Shown piece after piece: positions 28,801-40,800 of a stretch of 64,000 nucleotides of DNA (positions are counted from its first letter, which is position 1; the number at the start of each line of letters is the position of its first letter). The notes under the pieces were generated by a model that saw only the letters and a program-made list of their open reading frames with translations, did not search any database and was not told the DNA's origin. Source of the DNA: Tubiluchus corallicola (Eukaryota > Priapulida > Priapulimorpha > Priapulimorphida > Tubiluchidae). The stretch covers positions 186,001 through 250,000 of the forward strand of contig JAQGDQ010000228.1 of assembly GCA_030141605.1 (NCBI GenBank). Reading direction: 5' to 3'. The position numbers were made by a program, and so were the translations under genes.

Positions 28801-30533
28801 AATGAACTTTGCCGGAATTTTCCCTGGAAGTTAATACATATGATTGAGTTCAGAACAGTTTTTGAGAGTAATATTTTAAAAGTCAGCAAGCCATGTTACA
28901 TTTTTTCTTTTTTTACAATAACTTAAATAGTCTAACTGTGACTATTTCTGCTGAACGGCTAATTATTTGCATGTTCACTGTGGGTTAAGACATATTTTGT
29001 TTTATGAACAATTCCGGTATGAACAATTGCAGTATGGATGCTTCGTTTTAGTGGCAAATTCTGCGTCAGGGTTGAAGGTCTGATAACAATAACAAATTAA
29101 GTGACACAAAGCGAAGCAGATCCATAGTACCCAGCCTATTCTAGTGTTAATCTATTCCTGGTTTTAACATGCTGATAACAGCGAAGGATTTTACGAATTT
29201 CCTTTTATCAAAAGTACGCTACTGACTTGTGCGGCGGCAAACCAATTTCTTTTATTTCTTTCCCAGAGGTAATTTATTTGCGCACAAGAATTTTTCGCGA
29301 GGAAATTTACCTTTCCCCGACATGATTGATAAGACAATCACAGACGAAAATTTTAGAGTTTATAGTTTTGTGCAGGTGCTAAGTAATCCTACCCTGTTGA
29401 GAGATCCATCATTACGTCGTTTTAGTCCCGCAGTTGTCTGTTTGAGTCGACTCAAAGCAAGGACGAAGACACGAATGATGTTCCTGCGTGAAGCGCAATA
29501 TGCCGATGACATAGCTATCTTCTCTGACAACCCGGAAGACCTTCAGGATCTCATCGACATTTACAATGAAACTGCAAAGAGAATTGGACTGCGCATTAAC
29601 AAAAGGAAGACTGAGACAATGAGTGTCGGCTCTAGCGACAGTGTCAATTTTACCATTGACGGAGAACAGCTTGGAAGTGTGCAACGGTTCAAATATCTCG
29701 GAAGTTACATCTGCTCAGATACTCGATTGGATACTGAGCTTCATGCAAGAATTAATGCTGCAGCCAGCTCTTTCGGCCGTATGAGGAAATGTGTCTTCGA
29801 TAACCATGACCTTACCATCGCCACTAAACTGCAGGTGTACAAGCAATGCATCATTCCGCAGCTTACCTATGGTCAGGAAACGTGGACGCTCTATCAAGAT
29901 CAGGTCAGGTCTCTTCGTGCGGTTCAGCAGAGACATCTGCATCACATCCTTCGCATTCGCTGGGACGACTATGTGCCAAACGAAGACGTGCTGGCTCGTG
30001 CCAAGATGGAAGATATCGAGGTTACGCTTACTAAGGCTCAACTTCGGTGGTTTGGGCATGTGGTCAGAATGAACGATAAGAGACCGACAAAGGCCCTTCT
30101 TCATGGAGAACTAACCAGTGGCTCTCGCAGTGTTGGTCGTCCTCGCCTTCGCTTCAAGGACAAGGTGAAGTTCTCTCTGAGGAAAGGTGGAATGTTGGAC
30201 AAGCTGCCTTTCGCAGTTCACGACCGTCCTGCATGGAGATCCCTAGTCAACAACTGTGCCGAAAAACTCGATTTTGACTGTTGTACCATTTTCTAGATAT
30301 TCAAATTTTATCCGCTCCAGAGATGCAAATTTGGGTTATTGCACTTTTTCCCCAAACACGCATATTTTGATTACGGCCCCATTGTCCGAATCCGAATGCC
30401 CAAATTTGGATCAATATAAGATTTTCCAGTGATGTAACATTTGATCACTGGAACATTTTCTAGTCCTTTGTACTTCATCTTTTCTGTTTAATTATATCAA
30501 GCTGGAAATTGTCACATTTTATTTATTGTAGCT

Positions 30534-30628
<95 letters not shown>

Positions 30629-30641
30629 CAACAACAACAAC

Positions 30642-30677
<36 letters not shown>

Positions 30678-31079
30678 TGAATAAAAGGGGAAATTTCATT
30701 TTACAATATACAGTAAACTATGTTCAAAATCAGGTAAGAATGATTTATTAAGATTTTTGCTGATAACTTGTTAATCTGTTTTATTTTATTTTTTGTAAGG
30801 CGACAAACGGCTGAAGAAAGAGAAGCAGAGAGACAAGCAGCAAATCGTCTCCTCCTTTCCCTGCAGCAAGAAGCAGCTAAGAACGTTGTCGTTGGTTACA
30901 CATCTGATCCACTCTGTCTTGGCAACGCGTCCCTCAACGCATTGCAATCTCTGCAGCCATGGAGAGACACATCCACTGGACGTGCTCCAAGAACGATCTG
31001 GAATGAAACGGATCATGAAGAAAACCTACCGCAGATGGTTATGAATATTTCCCAATCGTGTACTTCCGTTTGCTCGTGA
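22615..31079 (+). CDS. Tlx: T-cell leukemia homeobox (Tlx/Hox11) protein, complete gene of 3 exons
   Basis: A nuclear homeodomain transcription factor of 257 residues, joined from 22615-22891, 26509-26725 and 30800-31079. All junctions are GT-AG and the phases agree (277+217+280 = 774 bp). Residues 21-28 (FSIDTILG) are an eh1-type Groucho-binding motif. PWLD at 78-81, followed by RLARDRLT, matches the Pbx-type hexapeptide and linker of TLX proteins. [14 protein letters not shown] leads into the homeodomain (about 109-168). It has Phe8, Leu16, Phe20, Trp48, Phe49 and Asn51, and the Tlx-diagnostic Thr47 (VKTWFQNRR). [13 protein letters not shown] and [11 protein letters not shown] follow, as in vertebrate TLX and Drosophila C15. 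The start ATG is in a GAGCATGG context. Family members act in neural and mesodermal patterning. It sits on the same strand as an NK7-like gene about 20 kb upstream. Confidence 0.96.
24519..24600 (+). mobile_element. 5S rRNA-like SINE fragment
   Basis: TGCTTAGTAATGCTGGGCC followed by TGGTATGGAAATGGATGGGT matches the order of the 5S internal control region (CTAAGCAG-C-TCGGGCCTGG, TTGGATGGGAGACC). It is diverged and lacks an intact 5S structure. A related fragment is on the other strand at 4.07 kb. Confidence 0.5.
25151..25332. mobile_element. Short GC-rich hAT-like MITE in Tlx intron 1
   Basis: Perfect 14-bp terminal inverted repeats: CAGGGCCTATTTCA at the left, TGAAATAGGCCCTG at the right. 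Flanking 8-mers TATATAGG and CATAGAGG agree at 6 of 8 positions, like a decayed hAT target duplication. GAGGCCCGGGG and GAGGCCCCGGGG are near-repeats inside. GC content is far above the surrounding intron. Confidence 0.75.
26509..26725 (+). CDS. Tlx: Tlx exon 2, most of the homeodomain
   Basis: Acceptor CGTTTCAG with AG at 26507-26508. Donor TGGAG|GTTTGT. The exon ends after two bases of the codon for homeodomain residue 57, so intron 2 splits the homeodomain near its C-terminal end. Confidence 0.95.
27366..27680 (+). mobile_element. LINE 3'-end remnant (decayed)
   Basis: Translation gives [19 protein letters not shown], matching the LRWxGHVxRM motif seen C-terminal to RT in many non-LTR elements. 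A TAG follows soon after, then GTWGI-like residues and a GATGATGATGACGATGA tail, a typical simple-repeat end. One in-frame stop and divergence mark it as dead. Confidence 0.6.
29430..30534 (+). mobile_element. Non-LTR retrotransposon: RT C-terminal half, open frame to 30296
   Basis: The frame 29229-30296 is open, but only from about residue 70 does it resemble a LINE. It has [13 protein letters not shown], the RT catalytic YADD box with its two Asp residues at 29499-29510. It continues with [46 protein letters not shown] and GRPRLRFKD. The endonuclease and the RT fingers are missing (5' truncated). A 3' UTR of about 240 bp leads into a TAA-repeat tail. It is inserted in the sense direction inside Tlx intron 2. 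The open frame suggests a fairly recent insertion. The clade is not certain from this fragment. Confidence 0.8.
30535..30677. repeat. (TAA)n microsatellite, LINE tail
   Basis: TAA repeats with an internal AACAACAACAA segment (about 30624-30641). They immediately follow the LINE 3' UTR and end about 120 bp before the Tlx exon 3 acceptor. Confidence 0.95.
30800..31079 (+). CDS. Tlx: Tlx exon 3, C-terminus
   Basis: Acceptor TTTTTTGTAAG, AG at 30798-30799. It completes the split Arg codon, then reads [19 protein letters not shown], the conserved Tlx extension. It stops with TGA at 31077-31079. Confidence 0.95.
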
Positions 31080-31198
31080 ACGAACAATTTCCGGTTGTTG
31101 TTGAGTTTTGTTTTTTAATGCCGCTACTGTTTTTACTTGTGCTTTGTTACGTACATTTCTGTCATTATATTGTAAATACTATAAGTTTAGTAATTGAT

Positions 31199-31204
31199 AT
31201 TAAA
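31199..31204 (+). promoter_or_regulatory. Probable Tlx polyadenylation signal ATTAAA
   Basis: The common variant ATTAAA, 120 bp after the Tlx stop on the coding strand. Confidence 0.4.
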
Positions 31205-31811
31205 CAGTTTTACTGATTAGCATTTTAATTTTATTTGCAATTTATTATCAATCCTCGATAATTAAAAATGGCAAGTTAAACAAATCACAAAATTGTCGCT
31301 TGTGCACAAAATTTAACCAAGCAGCGTCGTATTACTTGAATTGCAAATCCGTGAGCTCTATATATTCAAAACAACTACTTCGAACAGATACAGGTAAAAC
31401 AACATCTTTTTTCTTCTCAAACTACATTTTATTACATTTCTTCAAATCATTAAACTTAAAATAATTATATCATTTCTTTATTTTATAGACGAGTAATCAA
31501 AATTAACAGAAATACGCTTTAATAATATTTAAATTTGTAGTACGATTTCATACAGCTCTGGTAAAGTATTTAGGTCTACACAGTGAAGTATTAGTCCTAC
31601 TGGTCTTAATAGAATAATAAATCTTGGTGAAATTTTTACCCCTCCCGGCTGTCACGAAGATTAGTATTACGTATTTGTTAAATGTATATGCATTCTGCAG
31701 CATCAGTTTCAATGTGTTTGAAATTCAGACAATTTAAGTGAATGATCGAAAACAATCCATTCGTCTTGTTAACTATCTATATCATATAAATTCTCAGAGA
31801 CTTAGAAACTA
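31205..31811. other. Convergent intergenic spacer, Tlx to cystatin
   Basis: It holds the 3' ends of two convergent genes. No reading frame of note. A TTTATT on the plus strand at 31477-31482 (AATAAA on minus) could serve the cystatin gene. Confidence 0.5.
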
Positions 31812-32198
31812 TTAGAAATTATTAATATATTCGATTTGATTGTTGTGATCAACATTTGTTTTCATCCCATCTAAGCTAACTTCGCCATTAAGACGTTCAT
31901 AGATTCTCAGGTGGATGAACTGATGATTTCCGTAATCGCTGGTCAGCACTTCCACAAAGTAATTGGTGCCAGCAACGATTTGCGTTTTGTACGTAATGGC
32001 TTCGAATCGACTGAAACTTTTCTGAAGGCGCTTCTCAACGTCTCCTTTTACTCTATAGACAAGATTTCTCATGCAACGATCAGCATGCTCCAGATTTCCC
32101 AAGCCACCAATAGGCGGCAAATAGGCTTCAGCTGGCAGACAATAAGAGAAAACTACCACGAGACAGGTAAGAGTAAAAGCGGGATATGATGTCTTCAT
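31812..32198 (-). CDS. Secreted stefin-like cystatin (cysteine protease inhibitor)
   Basis: A predicted inhibitor of papain-family proteases (cathepsins), 128 residues in a single coding exon. Residues 1-25 form a signal peptide (hydrophobic FTLTCLVVVFSYC, cleavage after AEA). GG at 31-32 fits the N-terminal glycine that contacts the protease. QIVAG at 73-77 is the QxVxG loop, set in the stefin-type context FEAITYKTQIVAGTNYFVEV. FIHLRIYERL and LDGMKTN...IEYI follow, as in cystatin B. There is no C-terminal PW motif and no cystatin type-2 disulfide pattern (one Cys after the signal, Cys42). Stefins are normally cytosolic, so the signal peptide is the unusual feature. The ATG sits 49 nt after a good acceptor. 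Convergent with Tlx. Confidence 0.9.
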   Translation of the reverse strand: MKTSYPAFTLTCLVVVFSYCLPAEAYLPPIGGLGNLEHADRCMRNLVYRVKGDVEKRLQKSFSRFEAITYKTQIVAGTNYFVEVLTSDYGNHQFIHLRIYERLNGEVSLDGMKTNVDHNNQIEYINNF

Positions 32199-32249
32199 CG
32201 TGAAACGCTCGAGCTGATGAGTTCGTTATGCGCCTTACGAAATTAACCT
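32199..32249 (-). promoter_or_regulatory. Cystatin 5' leader with splice acceptor
   Basis: On the minus strand, ACTTTTCAAATTTCAG ends at 32248, followed by a 49-nt leader to the ATG. This suggests either a non-coding 5' exon further upstream or a trans-spliced leader. Confidence 0.45.
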
Positions 32250-32409
32250 GAAATTTGAAAAGTTTTAATTAAAAACTCACGAAAATAATAAACTATAGGG
32301 CCTATTGTGTAAACTTAGTGCGTGAAAAACTCATTTTTGTCAATTTCTGATTGTGTATCCCCTGAAACGCATGTACCACTATTTTGTTGACGATATTAAA
32401 CCTTATCGT

Positions 32410-33115
32410 ACAATTAGAAATACTTCTAATCAAAAGACATTACAAGCAGACCTGCCTGAAATTGAGCGATGGTATGACAACTAGCTAGTGTCCCTCAAAT
32501 GCAGTAAAAGCAGCGCACTTCGTATTCGTTATAATTCTACAACGCCTTATTACCTGAGAGATGGTGTTCTTGAAGAAAAATCAGGTGTATGTAATTTGGG
32601 AGTTAATCTCAAACAACCTGAAATGGAACTCTCATATTGAGCATACCATCTCTCAGGCTAATAGACGCATTGGAATGATAAAGCGCTGCATTTCGTCATG
32701 TAGTGCAAAAGTTATTGTACCTTTGCACGAGGCTGTAGTTAGACCAATATTTGGGTACTCAGTATGTTACTCTAAAGAATACTTTAGAAAGAACTCAATG
32801 GAAATGCATCAACTTGGCCTCGGTGCTCAACCAGATTCTATCTTCTCTTGAACAACGCCGCGATACCTTAGATCTTAATACCTGCTATATTCCCATCAGT
32901 TGTAAATCAATTTTACGTAGTAATAATTTTTTTTCTATACCAAAACATGATTTATGTGGGCACAACTCTAAATTATTTGTACAATACTCTCGCACTGATG
33001 TAGGAGCCCACCTTTTCTCTTTTTGTGTTGTGGGCTATTGGAATTCACTTAAAAGTCAAATTGTTGAAGCATCAAATCTGGCTCGATTTCGCAAATCGCT
33101 GAGGCCTCTATGATT
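32410..33115 (+). mobile_element. CR1/Jockey-like LINE RT C-terminal remnant
   Basis: Across two or three frames it reads LQADLPEIERWYDN, then LVSLKCSKSSALRIRYN, NNLKWNSHIEHTISQANRR, IGMIKR, VRPIFGY, LEQRRDTLDL and FSFCVVGYWNSLKSQIVEA. These follow the order of the RT thumb and C-terminal region of CR1/Jockey-type elements (K-C, LGV...LKWxxHI, LVRPxxEY, RR, WNSLP). A stop and frameshifts interrupt it, so it is a dead copy. Confidence 0.8.
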
Positions 33116-33835
33116 AGGCCTCTTAGACTTCGCAAGCAAATTCGCAACGAAACAATACTGTCTGGAAATTGAAAAACTAACAATAAGGAAAATGTAGAAA
33201 ACACTAACCCATGTTCTAGAAAATATGTTCCATTAAAAGTTGATCTAAAAGTTTTCATAATGTCATTTTCAGAATGAATAGTTTCCAATTCAGAACAAAC
33301 AGAACCTGTTTCGGAATAATTAACATCAAATTCCTTCTAATCAACGTCACTTTCGAAAACTGTTAGCAACTGCAACACGTTACATTATAACGGATCTTTT
33401 TAATTTTTAATGTACCAGAATTGATTTTTATAAAAAAATTATTGCACCAGGTATGGCAATTAAAAGAAATTTGCATCACGCTACACGGTAAATGATAAGC
33501 AAAATGATACTGATAAAGCATTAAGCTGTTTTTGATCACACATTATTTTTATATATTCCGCACTTAACTGCGGTTGTAAAATGTTTGTACTTTGTAATTG
33601 AGGTAAGGTTTGAATAATTCCCTAAAGCTGTAATCACCTCAAAGTATGCTTCTTTATTTACTAAACTATTTATTTATTTATTTATTTATTTGTTTTATTC
33701 TTTATTTGCTCCAATATGTATAAAATTCGTTCATTGAAATTTTTGCAAAAATCTAATTTCCGTTCATGCGGAACTGTTGATAACGCGATAAAGGGTTACA
33801 GTGTTGGCATAGATGACGGTGTGATGAAGATGGCA
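33116..33835. other. Intergenic DNA, no gene seen
   Basis: AT-rich, with a short (TTTA)n run at about 33669-33694. No reading frame of note. Confidence 0.55.
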
Positions 33836-34878
33836 GTATTAGCGTGGATGCGACGAAGGTTGAAATGATGGCGTTAATGAGGAATGGACCAACGTTACAA
33901 TGTTAGCATTAATGAGGATGCGACCTGGGTCGGAGAACTGGCATTAATGAGGATATGACCAGGGTTGGAGAACCGGCTTTAATGAGGATATGACCAAGGT
34001 TGGAGAACTGGCATTAATGAGATTGAGACCAGGGTTGGAGAACTGGCATTAATGAGAATGGGACCAGAGTTGGAGAACTGGCATTAATGAGGATGCGACC
34101 AAGGTTGGAGAACTGGCATTAATGAGATTGAGACCAGGGTTGGAGAACTGGCATTAATGAGATTGGGACCAGAGTTGGAGAACTGGCATTAATGAGGATG
34201 CGACCAAGGTTGGAGAACTGGCATTAATGAGATCGAGACCAGGGTTGGAGAACTGGCATTAATGAGGATATGACCAGGGTTGGAGAACTGGCATAAATGA
34301 GATTGAGACCAGGGTTGGAGAACTGGCATTAAAGAGGATATGACCAGGGCTGGAGAACCGGCTTTAATGAGGATATGACCAGGGTTGGAGAACCGGCTTT
34401 AATGAGGATATGACCAGGGTTGGAGAACTGGCATTAGTGAGGATATGACCAGGGCTGGAGAACCGGCTTTAATGAGGATATGACCAGGGTTGGAGAACTG
34501 GCTTTAATGAGGTTATGACCAGGGTTGGAGAATTGGCATTAATGAGATTGAGACCAGGGTTGGAGAACCGGCTTTAATGAGGATATGACCAGGGTTGGAG
34601 AACCGGCATTAATGAGATTGAGACCAGGGTTGGAGAACTGGCATTAATGAGATTGGGACCAGAGTTGGAGAACTGGCATTAATGAGGATATGACCAGGGT
34701 TGGAGAACTGGCATTAATGAGGATATGACCAGGGTTGGAGAACTGGCATTAATGAGATTGAGACCAGGGTTGGAGAACTGGCATTAATGAGATTGGGACC
34801 AGAGTTGGAGAACCGGCTTTAATGAGGATGCGACCAAGGTTGGAGAACTGGCTTTAACGAGGACGCGACCAAGGTTAG
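33836..34878. repeat. Minisatellite array, 35-bp unit, about 30 copies
   Basis: The unit is GAACTGGCATTAATGAGGAT plus ATGACCAGGGTTGGA. Spacing is 35 bp throughout. Variants include GATTGAGACC, GATTGGGACC, GATGCGACC and AACCGGCTTTAATG. Edge units (33.84-33.93 and 34.85-34.88 kb) are diverged, as expected for an array homogenised in its centre. Most units contain the homeodomain-like core ATTAATGA. Confidence 0.97.
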
Positions 34879-37800
34879 CGTTTGCCAACTTGTTCATGCC
34901 GAATAAAACTGATTTAAAGGTAGGACGTCGAAGATACAAATTAATGCTATGTCTCAATCAAGTGTAAGTATTATATTATATGTGAAAGAAAGAACAAGCG
35001 CCTTATATTATTTGCGAAAGAAACAACAAGCGCCTATACTAGCAGTGTCACAATATTTGAATTATCGTACGCCCCAACGTTTAGGTGATAATACAACTAC
35101 ATCGTCATAACATTCATAAAGGTTAGATACTCTCGTCTTCAGCATGATAGTCGTGTAACAAAAACGGGCAGAGAATGCAGAGTGGTAGCTTTAAAAACGC
35201 TCTAGAATCTCAACAAAAATGCTGGTTTTTATTCAACTGCTACTGTAATAAAAATAAGAAGTTAAGAAAATAATTATACTTATACTTCTTAAAGATTTAA
35301 CCTTTCTGCTACACTTTAAACTGAAAACATTTACAAAATTGTATATGGGTGATAGTGCTCTGTGATTGTGATTGTGATAGTGTTGCACCTAGCGACAGCG
35401 AAATCACACGCATTCAGTTATCTGCTATAAATGAATTAATGTAAAATCAGCGTAGTACCTACCTGCTTAGTTATACTTTGCACTTCAACAATGTCGCTTT
35501 GACTCGCGTTCGTCTTTTATAAGGAAAAACACTTTAGTTTAAAATGTAGATCATTCAATGTTATGCTGGCAAATGCGTTGTAGCAATGGGGGTCCATCAT
35601 CAGAATTTAGCTCGCAAGAGGTAAGGATATTTGGTAAAAGATGCTGGTTGCATTATGGTGATTTGTCGTAACTCTTACGTACATGCTGGGTATGTTTAAC
35701 TGTTCGTACATATTCAATAAAATGCCTTTATAAAGACGCACTAGGAACGTGCACTGACTAACTTTTTTCTTCACAAGCAATCTTATCGTAGGAGCCTAAA
35801 ATTATTTTTTTATTCGCCCCGACTCACAAACTTTTGTTTGCACCATTCTTATGTAATTAAGTAAGTAAACTAGCTCGACTCGCTTTACATATTTACTTTA
35901 CCAGCAATCTGATGCTAAAAGTTGAATTTAAATAACCGTCATTTTGTTCTCATCAACTCTATTAATTTACATATGTTTCACTACTTATCCAATGTTTTCA
36001 TGTTATTTTACTGTATATTACTTTCTGTTACCGGTAATAATGAAGTTGAAATTTGTAGCTAGTGAAGCAAATCATATGACTTTTCTGATTTTTACATCCT
36101 GTGGAAAATAACTGTAGTAAGAAAGTCAGAAGATGGCATATCTGCAAGATGTGACGTAGGACTCCCAGCATTGTGAAGAATACCAGTAAATAGCTTTAGG
36201 GGCGCTGTGGTGCTGTTGTGGAGTTTAGGAACTAATTCCTACTTTATACAAATCCACTTACTGTAACCCAAAAACAGCGTTCAATAGCGATATCTGATCA
36301 ATCTTCATGCTTGTGGCAGAACCGGAATCTTGCTCATTATCTAGCAAATCATCTAAGATGAGAAAAGGCGGAGTTAAATTATACGTTTTCTATAACGTGG
36401 GTGAGACACCTCTGTCCTTTCTCAGTTCTCATCCTCCTTTATTGAGGTAAGCAGTCAGAATCGGTGTGGAGGTTTTGTAACCACCCAGAGCAAGTAGATA
36501 ACTCAGCAACCCACCTACTCATTCACGAACCTTGTGCTGCTCAACTTCAGTCGCCAAGCGCACAGCTGTTATTCTTCTCAACCAAACTGCAACGGTAATT
36601 TTGTGTTTTATTATTAATTAGCCAAGATTAAGTCAATTAGGCAAGTCAATGTAACTGCATTTTTCGTAATGCACATCTTCAGTAACAACTCCCTCTGCCC
36701 TTGCACGATACTGAATCAGAAATTTATTCTTCTGACACTAGATGGCAGTGCAGTGCAAGTACTTCATTATTAATAATATTACTTGCTTCTATTACATTTT
36801 TATATCCTTGCGGACGGACCACTTTAGAACATTTGGTTTTGACATCTCAGCATACAAGAAAAAGCATTTTGAAATTATTCTGTCACTCGCGCACGCATGC
36901 ATTTCGTGTCGGTTCTGTCAAAATTAACAGTTATAAAGTTTTACTTACACGTACTAATTAGTATACCTGCAATTTAAATCTTGAAAAATGAAAATGCACT
37001 TTCTACAGATTGTAGGTGTAGTATACGAATTAGACTTCCCGCTCAGGGGCGGATTAACCATTAGGCTAGCAAGGCTAGATCCTTACTCCATACGTTTTGA
37101 TGAGCCCTCGGAGTCCTCAGATCGATGACCAATTAAATGGAGATTATGCTATTTAGTAAACAGGTTCGTAAACTTATTTTTTGTTTTTTGTTTATTGCCA
37201 GTAAGCACATGACCGATTGTGCATATCATATTGCACACAAAATTCTACACACTTGGACACATGTAGTCTTGGATACATAGGTAGCTTGCATACGGAGGCA
37301 ATTTAGACAAAAGAATTCGAAACCTGTAAGAGCAATATAGGACATTTTGACATGTGCAGCATATTTTTCAATGCCCAACGTTTTGGATCCTCTGTCAGAG
37401 GTAGCCTCAATGACGAACAGCAACTCACATTTTGGTCAACGCGGGCAAAAGAGATGACAAACAAAATCATTGCCATTCATCACGAATAACGACAAAAGCT
37501 CTTTATAGTCCGCCTATGCAAAAACTGAAAAACAGCTCTACAACTTTTTCAAGTTTCCGAGAAGTTTGATGACAATCTGACCTGTGCACAAGCCTGATAT
37601 TTTATTTTTAAGTCTAAGATTTAACCAAACTAATTCACTTTTGTGATGAAACATCCCATGTGAAAATCGCATTTCAGCAGTATACCACAATTGGATGCAT
37701 AGTTTTGCATAGACTATACTTAGGACCTTTGTTTGTATAACCTTAGGCCCCGTGAAACCTATAATCCACACCTGTTACCTTTTGTCAGAAAAAGTACAGA

Positions 37801-40800
37801 ATGTGTGGATGACGCAGCGCGTATTATCAACATATAAACTGTGTGTTAAGTATTATATTACAATGGCGGCGGCCAAGAGGCCCAGGGTTCAATACTGGGT
37901 TGTTACAATCTTGTACGCCATAACCAGCAGTGACGAATTGCGAATTGAAAAGGAAATTTATTGTAGGAAGAAACCGCCACAACTGCATTAACGTTTTCCT
38001 CATGCTGGTTGCATTCACGGAACAGGTGCTTAACTAGTAAACTAGGAATGACTGATATGCAATGACTTCGTAAGAGGAATTCTTGCAATATAGAAAAGGT
38101 GTACCTGAAAACGGGCCTCAGTGCAATACAATAAAGTTTACATGCAATTTCTCCAATTCATAAGAACAACAAAATAATACGGATATATGCTTTAAAAGCA
38201 CCATTTTATATATTTGCGAATCCAGCAAGCAGTTTACAGGCATTGAAACGCGGTTAAATACATTATCTTTGATGAGCTATCTAAACTGATATAATATTTG
38301 ACGTATATATACTTATTGGGTTTATAGTCAAGTACCATGTACTTCTGAATTTCATAGACTTAACTTGACGTATATATACTTTTAATAGAATGAAAGCCCA
38401 CAAATATGGCAATTAATGTATTTTCTAATTAGGCTATTATTACAACTAAAAAGTTATTAAAATGAAAAAACTTGGACTTTCTTTGTACGTAAAAAGTCGG
38501 TCCAAGATAAAAATTATGCATTTTAAGTGTTGAATCAGTTTAACAAAGACTTGCAGCATGTTTTTCTGAATTATTTCTGAATCACATAATACACACTTAT
38601 AATCGTCATAGAGTATTAAAAACTCTGGCGGAATAACGTAGAACTCTTTCAGGGGCAGTGTAATTGTGCAACTGTTCAATTATTATCTCTACTCAATAAA
38701 ATTTTAGATAGACCTTTCATGATTAACAATTTGCTAATGTTTATCGGAATACGTACGTCTACGGGTTCAGCATGCCAGCATCTGTGATGTTCATTAGCTT
38801 GATAAAAATTTCCGAAATCTTTTAAAAATTATCTCTATTTGACCAAAATCAGCGTGGCAAACGGTGGCATAGATCATACAGGATGTCCACTAAAATCAGC
38901 ATTATTTACAATTAGTGGCTGAGTGCCACTTTTTTGTCTTTTAAATTTACCCGATTAAAATATAAATTTAATCAACAATTAGTGGATTTCAACATCTAAA
39001 TTTTGTTTTCAACACCTCTGAAATGATGAAATGAGGGTTACGGAATGCGAAATTCAAAGTCATAGGCCAATAGATGTCAGAGATGGGCCACCAAATAACG
39101 AGATTAGATAAGAAATCCACAGCATGTAACTGCTTAAAAGTTTGCTCCTATAGAGACTATAGTTAGTTCGTGAAAATATTAGGCATAGCTTATATAATAC
39201 AATTTCTATCGGAACACAATGACAGTTGTAAAAGTACTTGACAATCAACATAATTTGTTTTAAATCAAATTGCATTATGGACTGTTTAATCAAAATAACA
39301 AGTGTTAAAATGCTTATGAAAAGAGACTGGTCAAAATTTCTTAATAGGCTATATGCCACAAGTACGCGGAATGTACATAAGCAACAATAAATATTGTTAG
39401 GCTCATAATTCAGCAATTACAAATAGTATATAAACGCGTAATACATTACATCATAATATTACTACAGGAATCACTCGGCATAAACATTATTATGAGTACA
39501 ATGAATAATAATAATAATAATGATAATAATAATAATAGGTAGCATGGGGCAAGTAGCATATTTTACAAAAAAAAATATTAATTTTGCTGCTAATGCTGCC
39601 AAAACAAGTCCATATATACTTTCCTACAATAGGCTATCTACGTTACTTTTTACAATTATTAAGTTTTGCAGAAAAATATCACACTTTCCTTTTTGGATAA
39701 CATAAATTTCATAAAAAACTTGAATATTATTATACGGCTAGGAAATTTAAAATGAGTAATGGTTTACCACTAAGTAAATTTTTGCCAACCAAAGAGCACA
39801 CATTTCTTACAAAAGTAGAATAAGATGAAAGCAAGCATAACCAAAAGTTTTGAACAATGAGAGCCAAACTTTGTAAAATATTCCCAAGTATAAAACTGTT
39901 GTTTTAAGTTAGTGCTTTTGTACAAACTTGTTTGTTCAACGTATACGCAGATTGTGTGTTGAATCGGAATTGCTCAACAGGTGCGTAACCCGGTTAAAAG
40001 AATTCAAGTTTCTTAATGTTAAGCAGAACTTAAAAAATATTTGCTTAATTCAGAAAGAGATAGGCTTAAATGCAAAAGTGGATGCATTTTTAAATGTTTA
40101 AGTTGAAAGAGACCTGCAAGGCTGACCACAAGTAAAATTTCTACCCCATCCCTGCTCTATATTTTGCTGGAATTCTTGCAGATTTATCCATCCCAAAGAA
40201 AATGTATTTATGAATTCCTAAGTCCTGAAAGTCACACGTTTAAATAACAATAGCATAAAGCTTTGGTTTTAGCGTTCAGGTTGCCTTGTTTTTTATTTTT
40301 ATATCGTTTAAGTGAATTATTGTTTGCTTAAATTTCGTGGGATTTAGCATTCATTTGACAATACTGCATAAGAGTTCTTTTTGTGTTCGGGTACCTAAGG
40401 GATTCCAGTCTCACCTCGTTTGCAGGGTATTTAATCCTCATTTGCCCCCACGATTTTCCTACAAAGGTCATTTAAGGTGAAATTCACATGCCCATTACAT
40501 GCGCACTCAGAATTTGTCAGCATAAGCAGACATAGTTAAGGGTAACTCCTAGACAGATTGGGAATGAAGATAGCATAGTAACGGTAGAAACAGTACAGAC
40601 TAGTGCCATCTATCTAAACTGCACTAAACCACCATATAAATTCTTGCTACAAACTTGACAAGAAATTAGGCTTCGAACTGTCTATCAGTAAACGAAGCAT
40701 AATTGACATATTTACTTACTTAATAAAGTGGTCTATATTAATATCTTTGTACTGCTAAAAAGTTTTTAAGTATACTAGGTTTCGCAAAGCATTACCAAAA

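Larger units (their letters stand above)
26726..30799 (+). other. Tlx intron 2
   Basis: 4074 bp with GTTTGT donor and GTAAG acceptor. It contains two sense-oriented LINE remnants, a (CA)(TA) run at 28069-28098, a decayed GAAC-type tetranucleotide array at 27764-27950 and a (TAA)n array at the 3' end. Confidence 0.85.

Noticed and set aside
29412-30104. Minus-strand frames of 90 and 129 codons opposite the LINE
   Set aside because: Shadows of the reverse transcriptase frame, which carries the YADD box on the plus strand.
37044-37760. Complete hAT element starting at 37044
   Set aside because: Possible right ends (about 37515 and 37754) lack a matching 8-bp flank, so only a lone terminus is reported.
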